From the NCBI GenBank assembly GCA_039621445.1, contig CP154956.1:47969291-48033290 (forward strand): 64,000 nucleotides of DNA, read 5' to 3'. Shown here piece after piece: positions 59,008 through 64,000 of the stretch. Made by a program: the position numbers and the translations under genes. Positions within the stretch are counted from its first letter, which is position 1; each line of letters begins with the position of its first letter. This DNA comes from Euglena gracilis. Its lineage: Eukaryota; Euglenida; Euglenophyceae; Euglenales. A model generated the notes under the pieces. It was not told the DNA's origin. It ran no database searches and was given only the letters and a program-made list of their open reading frames with translations.

Positions 59008-62000
59008 TCAGAGACCATCAAGCAACCGCCGCCAACCGTATTTGAGGCCATTTTGCACCAAAGGACGTTGGCCCAGCTTCCAGGCCCATGATTGGGGGTC
59101 AAAATGGCACGCCTGCAACAAATCCTCATCTATCCAGCAGCCCTTCTCTGGCCGCAAGATCAGCATTGGGTTCTGGACCAGCAGAACATTCTCCACGTCA
59201 ACCTGGGGTAGAAATGACCAACTTTTTCTTTAAATGCTGAATTCTGTGTTTCCATTCTATGATATTGCACCAACTCCTCCACTCTGGATTTTTTTCAACG
59301 CTGAAATGGAGAACATAAAAAAATGCAACTGCCTGGTTCAGCTCATCTTCTTCTACCAAACTCCGCAAAACTTGCTGGTAAAAGTCCGTTCCCAAAACTC
59401 CAAACTTTGGAGAGTCGTTGTGCGACCCAGTTCAAAAAAAAAAACATAATTAACTTCACATGGTTTGCATTGGCCCCATCACCATTGGAGCAACAAATTG
59501 CGAAGCGCTCGGTCAAAAATTTGTCCCGGATGCGACCTTGGGCAGCATGTTGTCAGAAACGCAGAAAAAAAAACTGGCTCCAAGCGCCAAAACCAGAGAA
59601 ATACATTTGCCTTGGGGGAAATAAATCTTGCAAAAATGCAAGTTGGGGACTGGCTGGACCGGGCTTCTTTTTGGGAGGGGGTTCCTCCCACCGACCAAAG
59701 TCAGCATGGGACCCAAAAAATATATGTTTCTGCATCTGTAACTGTGGGGACATATAAATTTACATGGACGTTGACATCTTCATACATATGCAAATACAAA
59801 CAAAATCACACAGATCTGCATCTCACGGATGCAGACACAGCTGCAATCCAGGCTCTTGGAAGACCCCGGGGGGTCTGGAGCCGAGTCCCCCCCCCTGGGG
59901 GTTCCTGCACAGGGGGTCTGGGTATGGGTTGAGCCGAGAACTTTGGTGCAAAGCGCCGAAACCTTTTTCTGAAAATCTCAAGAAATGGTGGGAAGAGGGG
60001 TGCGTTTGGTTTCTGTTTTGAGACACCCCTAAACCCTAAAAACACACACGCATATAAAAATATTTGTGTGTGTATATATGTAAATTACATGTATGGCAGC
60101 AAGATTTTACTTGGCCCCCCGGGGGTCAAATAAAATATCCTGGGGGGTCAAAAAATTTTGCGTTATTGATGGAGTAGGCCTAGGGTTACAATTTGGGGAA
60201 AAAGTGACGCCGAAACCAGGTCGAAATTCTGGCAAAAAAAATTGCACCAAAAAACAGCCAAAACTGGGCCTAAATTCAGTCCAACTGCCCAATTTCCCAT
60301 GACCCTGACCCCCCAATTCCTAACCGTAACAATAACCCAAATCCCTAACTCTAACTGTAATCCTGAAAATAACCCCGTAACCCCGTAATAGCCCCGCCGG
60401 CGAAAAAAAAAGTTTTGGCGCTTCCAGTAGTTTTACCTGGGCGGCAGAAGTCCCCGGTAGGTACAACTACTGGGCCATCCCTCGGGGGGGGGGGGGGGGG
60501 GGGGCAGTAAATTAACGATTGCCACATCTACAAAATGTTTAATGTGTTTTCATATATAATCCATATATAATCCATATTTTTTGAGAAAAAGTCAGAAATC
60601 ATGCAAATTGTGGTTGTGGGCATTTTTTTCCTGGATGTTATTATTTTTGCTACCAACATATATTTGTCATTTTCAGTGTCAGTCATGCCAATTATGCCAA
60701 GTAGATATGCAACAACATGTTTGTGTTTTGTACAAGAAAGGGTGATACATTTGAATATGCTTTTGTGTGTGTGTGTGTATATGCATGAGTACATGTATAT
60801 CCATTTGAATATGTCGGGGGGGACCCTGAACAGTTCGTTCATTAGACAAGCGTGTTTGGAGAAGCTGAATTCCATTGCCTGTGACAAAATTTGCAATCCG
60901 AGCATTCTGAAAGAAAGAAAGAAAGAAAGAAAGAAAACTGTTTTCTCAGCTTCTCAGCCAGCACAACCTTAGAAAAAAGGCTGTAACTTATGGCATCGAT
61001 AGCATGGCATGAGATGGGTGGTACAAAAAAAACCCACAAAACTGGCACGATGATAGTTGCAATGCCATTTCCATGTGCCTCTCCAAAAAAAAAATCGTTG
61101 AGCATAACACCCCCAAGAAAAATAAAGCCTGCCAAAGGCAAGAACGCTGACAAGGGTGGTTTGGACAAGGTAGCCCAAATTTCTTGTTAAAAACAGATCC
61201 CGCCAAAAGAAAGCCATAGAACACCAACAAATTGAAATATCCCAAATAAAAAACGATGCTAAACAAAAAAAAACGGTGCCGAAAAACAAAAATGGTTCAA
61301 CAGAACATCTGGGAAACAGGGGGGGGGGACCTTCACACCTTTGAAATTACATCAAATGATTGATCATCCTCATCAACCTTTAAGGCCTCAGGAGTTAGTA
61401 ATTGCTTGTGGATCGCATCAACGTCCTCTGGTGTAAGGTTTGGGTCTCGCTTTGCAGCCTGTGTGAAAAGAATTTTTTGTGTTTGGTGTGCTACCCCTCT
61501 CCTTCTGACAACTTAAAACACTGTCAAAATTTCCGTTTCGTTCAAATTATTGTTTGCAGAAAAGCCAAAACCCCCAACGATGGACTCAGGAATACCAAAA
61601 GCTGGCGTTCAATGGCGTTGTCCTCAGTCCTGGGTCCCCTTCTCCAAATGGGAGTGTTTTATTCTTGGTTAAAAATGTGGTGTTAACGACAACAATCTAT
61701 GGCAACATCTTCACACAAAAAAATGCTGGTTGGCAAGAGCTTTAAGGGGAGCCTTGGGAAGGAACCACGGTGCCGAGGGCTCTCTGAAACCTTGACAACC
61801 CAGCACTAAAAATGGCCTCTGAGGGAAAGACTGGGAACCTTTAGGCCTCAAACCGGCTTAAAAAAAACTACTCAAAAAAACCTGCCCCTACCCCATGGAT
61901 CAAAAACCTGTACAAAAAAACCCTCCCTCCCTTCTTGTCTGCCCCCCCCCCTTGAAAACTCACCTTGAAAAAATCCTACAATCCTAAACCCACCTGTGCG

Positions 62001-63990
62001 AGGCATGCGTAACCCAAATCTCTGGACAGGGAATCTATTCAGAAGATTTAACTTTCAACAAGAGCAAAAAAACAACAACAACTAAATAACTCCAAAAAAA
62101 TCAGTCAGCTGCCCACATGGGGAGGGGGGTTTCAAACACAAGGATGTCATAAGCAGGTGCAGAATGGGCGTCTTTGGCACCCAGTCGCCCACCCCCACAC
62201 CCCCATGGCATCTCAAATAATTTGACCTTCCTAGTACTATTCCTCATTCCCCAGAACTAGTGGGGGAAAAAAACACATTTAATGAAGCCAATGCTCCCCC
62301 TTCCGTTTTTGCCACAAAAATTTTTGGGGGAGCATGGTTTCTCAATGTGGCAATCCCAAAAATTGTTGCCTTTTCAGTGCTCCTTACCATCGTATGCTTC
62401 AGGTGGAGACAATATTAAAAAAACAAAATACAACGTCAAAATATTTAAAGATATAAAAATATCAATGGCATAAAAAATATACAAAACAAAACAGGATTGC
62501 ACCTGGCGACATATGAATTCAAATTCATAGGTCACCTGGACCTGGCGACCTATGAATCAAGTCGCATATCTTAATCCAGAAAGACCCTCCCCGTCACCAG
62601 CTTAGTCCTGGAAAATGAATGGCGACACGAGGGTTCTTCCCATTTCCGTGCTGGCCGAGGCCAAAATGTGTCTGTGATTTTCCATGATTTCCGTGAATCC
62701 TTTTCAAAAAAAGTCGAAAATCAAATTCCATTCTGCACCAGAGCATGTTTGGGCAGTAATGGGAGCAGATTGTTTCTCCATATTATGGTTAGAGCTCTGG
62801 AGATTGCCTGACAATGCGGCATGCCAAAGGAAAAAAGTTGCAACGTTGTTCAAAATTTTGGCTGACACGTGGCACCCGCCTGGCTTGCAATCCAACTGAA
62901 TTCATGCCACAGCCTAGACCTTGCCTTGCACCCAAAATGTTTATGATCGCAATAGGTTTCCCAAGAAAAACCAACGAAAAAATCCCTGTTTGCATGCTGA
63001 CACCAATCAGTCTACTCATCAGTTCCTATCCAAATCTGTATGTGGAAATGGAAATTGTTCAAAATGGAGGGAAAAGCGCAAAACAACCTTTTGTCCTTGA
63101 AGTTTTGAAGTTTTTTTTCTTGTTCATTTTTTGTTCAAAAAAGCAAAACATGTGCACATCATCCCATCAAAAAATGAATGAAAAAAAGCAAATCATATGC
63201 AAAAAAAAAGACACAAAAAATTCCCAGAGCCCTCCGCCTCCTCCATGAAATTCCGTGGATTTCCGTGATTTCCATGAAAATGGCCTCCTGCCCATTTCTG
63301 TGATCCTCCGTGAGTTTTCGTGAATTTCCTTTTCAGGAAATCGGAAGATCCCTGCAATACAGGATAATCATCCTCCTCAGGAGATCCGATGAAACAATTC
63401 AATCCAGCTGGTTTTGTTTGCCATTTTTCGAGCACCAGGTGGGTCCAGCCCGGCAGCCAGCTGGGCAACCCCCGACACCCTCCCACCCAGGGGAACTTTC
63501 TTCTGGCCAGCACCTTTTCCTTTTCCCATCCAGCCCACAGGACGCCCTGGAGTCCCGAAGAAAACCCTGCTCAGGAAAAAGCTGGGGAAGTCTAGGGTCT
63601 TACTTTTAACCAGTGGATTACACAATGATAACTTTGGAAAAAGCCCTGAGGTGACTGGAGAAACTGGAACCCCCCTGGGGTGTGGTGCCCTCCGGCTTGA
63701 GAAAATCCCTGGTCTTGAGTCCGGCGGAGGGGCACTTTTTTGAGTCTGACGAAAGACAAAACCGACATACGATGTACCCCAAGTACCCCTTGTATTCAGG
63801 CCACACCAATACTTCACCTGATTGGCATATTTTCCCAACCAAGCATCCTCAGCAAAACAGGAAACATTCAATGCAGACACAGAGAAACACCTGGAGCTCC
63901 TTCTCAGTAAAGACATTTCGATAGAGGGAGTGGTTTATGACAGGTGTGTCTATAAGCACAATGCACCCCGCCCGGTCTGGCTCCAAAAAG
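59008..63990 (-). CDS. 3' part of an unidentified split gene running off the window
   Basis: Exons in order: 63,891-63,990 (EPDRAGCIVLIDTPVINHSL; TTTCAG acceptor, CAG/GTGTTT donor); 61,339-61,458, exactly 40 codons (RDPNLTPEDVDAIHKQLLTP, then DEDDQSFDVISK; AAG/GTGTGA donor); about 59,330-59,385 (DFYQQVLRSLVEEDELNQ); and terminal 59,008-59,202, 65 codons including the TGA (VENVLLVQNPMLILRP, WKLGQRPLVQNGLKYGWRRL). Acidic and hydrophobic helices without transmembrane segments or a motif I know. More 5' exons lie beyond 64,000. Whether all four belong to one gene rests only on strand and order. Confidence 0.55.
60300..60390. repeat. decayed telomere-like repeat
   Basis: CCCTGACC, CCTAACC, CCCTAAC, CTAACTG and CCCCGTAACCCC units in tandem, much diverged from CCCTAA. 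Confidence 0.35.
60484..60504. repeat. uninterrupted run of 21 G
   Basis: Twenty-one consecutive G, the longest homopolymer noticed in the window. Length may be unreliable. Confidence 0.9.
60906..60936. repeat. (GAAA)n microsatellite
   Basis: About seven GAAA units inside an intron of the minus-strand gene. Confidence 0.95.
61460..63880. other. intron-like DNA, no exon seen
   Basis: A-rich stretches and short inverted or direct duplications such as CCTGGCGACCTATGAAT-like pieces at 62,500-62,560, and TTCCGTGATTTCC-type repeats at 62,670-62,700 and 63,240-63,340. Confidence 0.4.
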
Positions 63991-64000
63991 CTGAAATGCA

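Overview
The window reads as a piece of a large, repeat-rich nuclear genome of a eukaryote, most likely a microalga or related protist. Split genes have GT-AG introns of hundreds to thousands of bases. There are two kinds of retrotransposon, several inverted-repeat DNA elements, long microsatellites, and very many runs of G or C. Nothing looks bacterial: I see no operons, Shine-Dalgarno sites, rRNA, tRNA or CRISPR arrays. The algal guess is weak. It rests on the rhodanese-like genes, the proline-rich stretch and the element types. Several reading frames break at or near G/C runs, so some apparent frameshifts could be base-calling errors.

Region 1 (about 1-12.1 kb, genes on +). Two related split genes for a rhodanese-fold protein lie in tandem (about 1.19-3.24 kb and 6.13-8.10 kb). 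Both have a CX5R active-site loop, the loop length of Cdc25/arsenate-reductase-like members rather than classical sulfurtransferases. Isolated exon-like pieces follow at 10.29 and 11.9-12.1 kb. Three copies of one GC-rich, hAT-like non-autonomous element (A 517-914, B 10,816-11,196, C from 7,064) share an 18-bp terminal repeat beginning CAGGG. Copies A and B have exact 8-bp target duplications.

Region 2 (about 12.8-27.2 kb, mobile DNA). A young LTR retrotransposon (13,260-21,176; two 1,130-bp LTRs with only two differences; TSD CAGG) encodes a very long Gag, then an aspartic protease joined to a C5-cytosine methyltransferase-like domain. It has no recognisable reverse transcriptase, RNase H or integrase. 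It sits between two short inverted copies of the terminal sequence of a tyrosine-recombinase (DIRS-type) retroelement. The decayed body of such an element follows at 22.6-27.1 kb: Gag-like, RT, RNase H, Dam-like N6-adenine methyltransferase and tyrosine recombinase. Two retroelements carrying two unrelated DNA methyltransferase folds therefore lie side by side.

Region 3 (about 27.3-64 kb, genes on -). Many small exons with matching splice phases are spread through long repetitive introns. The one identified gene is a mitochondrial protein kinase of the PDK/BCKDK family (about 47.4-53.6 kb), with N box, G1, G2 and the SMEGSGT motif all visible. Downstream of it are exons of unidentified genes: 47.2-45.2 kb; 41.4-34.7 kb (coiled coil followed by ASH/MSP-like strands, perhaps an axonemal protein); and 33.0-27.3 kb (a membrane-anchored or secreted protein with both start and stop visible). 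Upstream are 54.4-54.6, 56.3-57.0 (possible alpha/beta-hydrolase C-terminus) and 59.0-64.0 kb. The kinase introns hold a cluster of foldback elements built on TTGCGC...GCGCAA palindromes. Further inverted-repeat elements lie at 45.49-45.83 and 55.57-55.92 kb.
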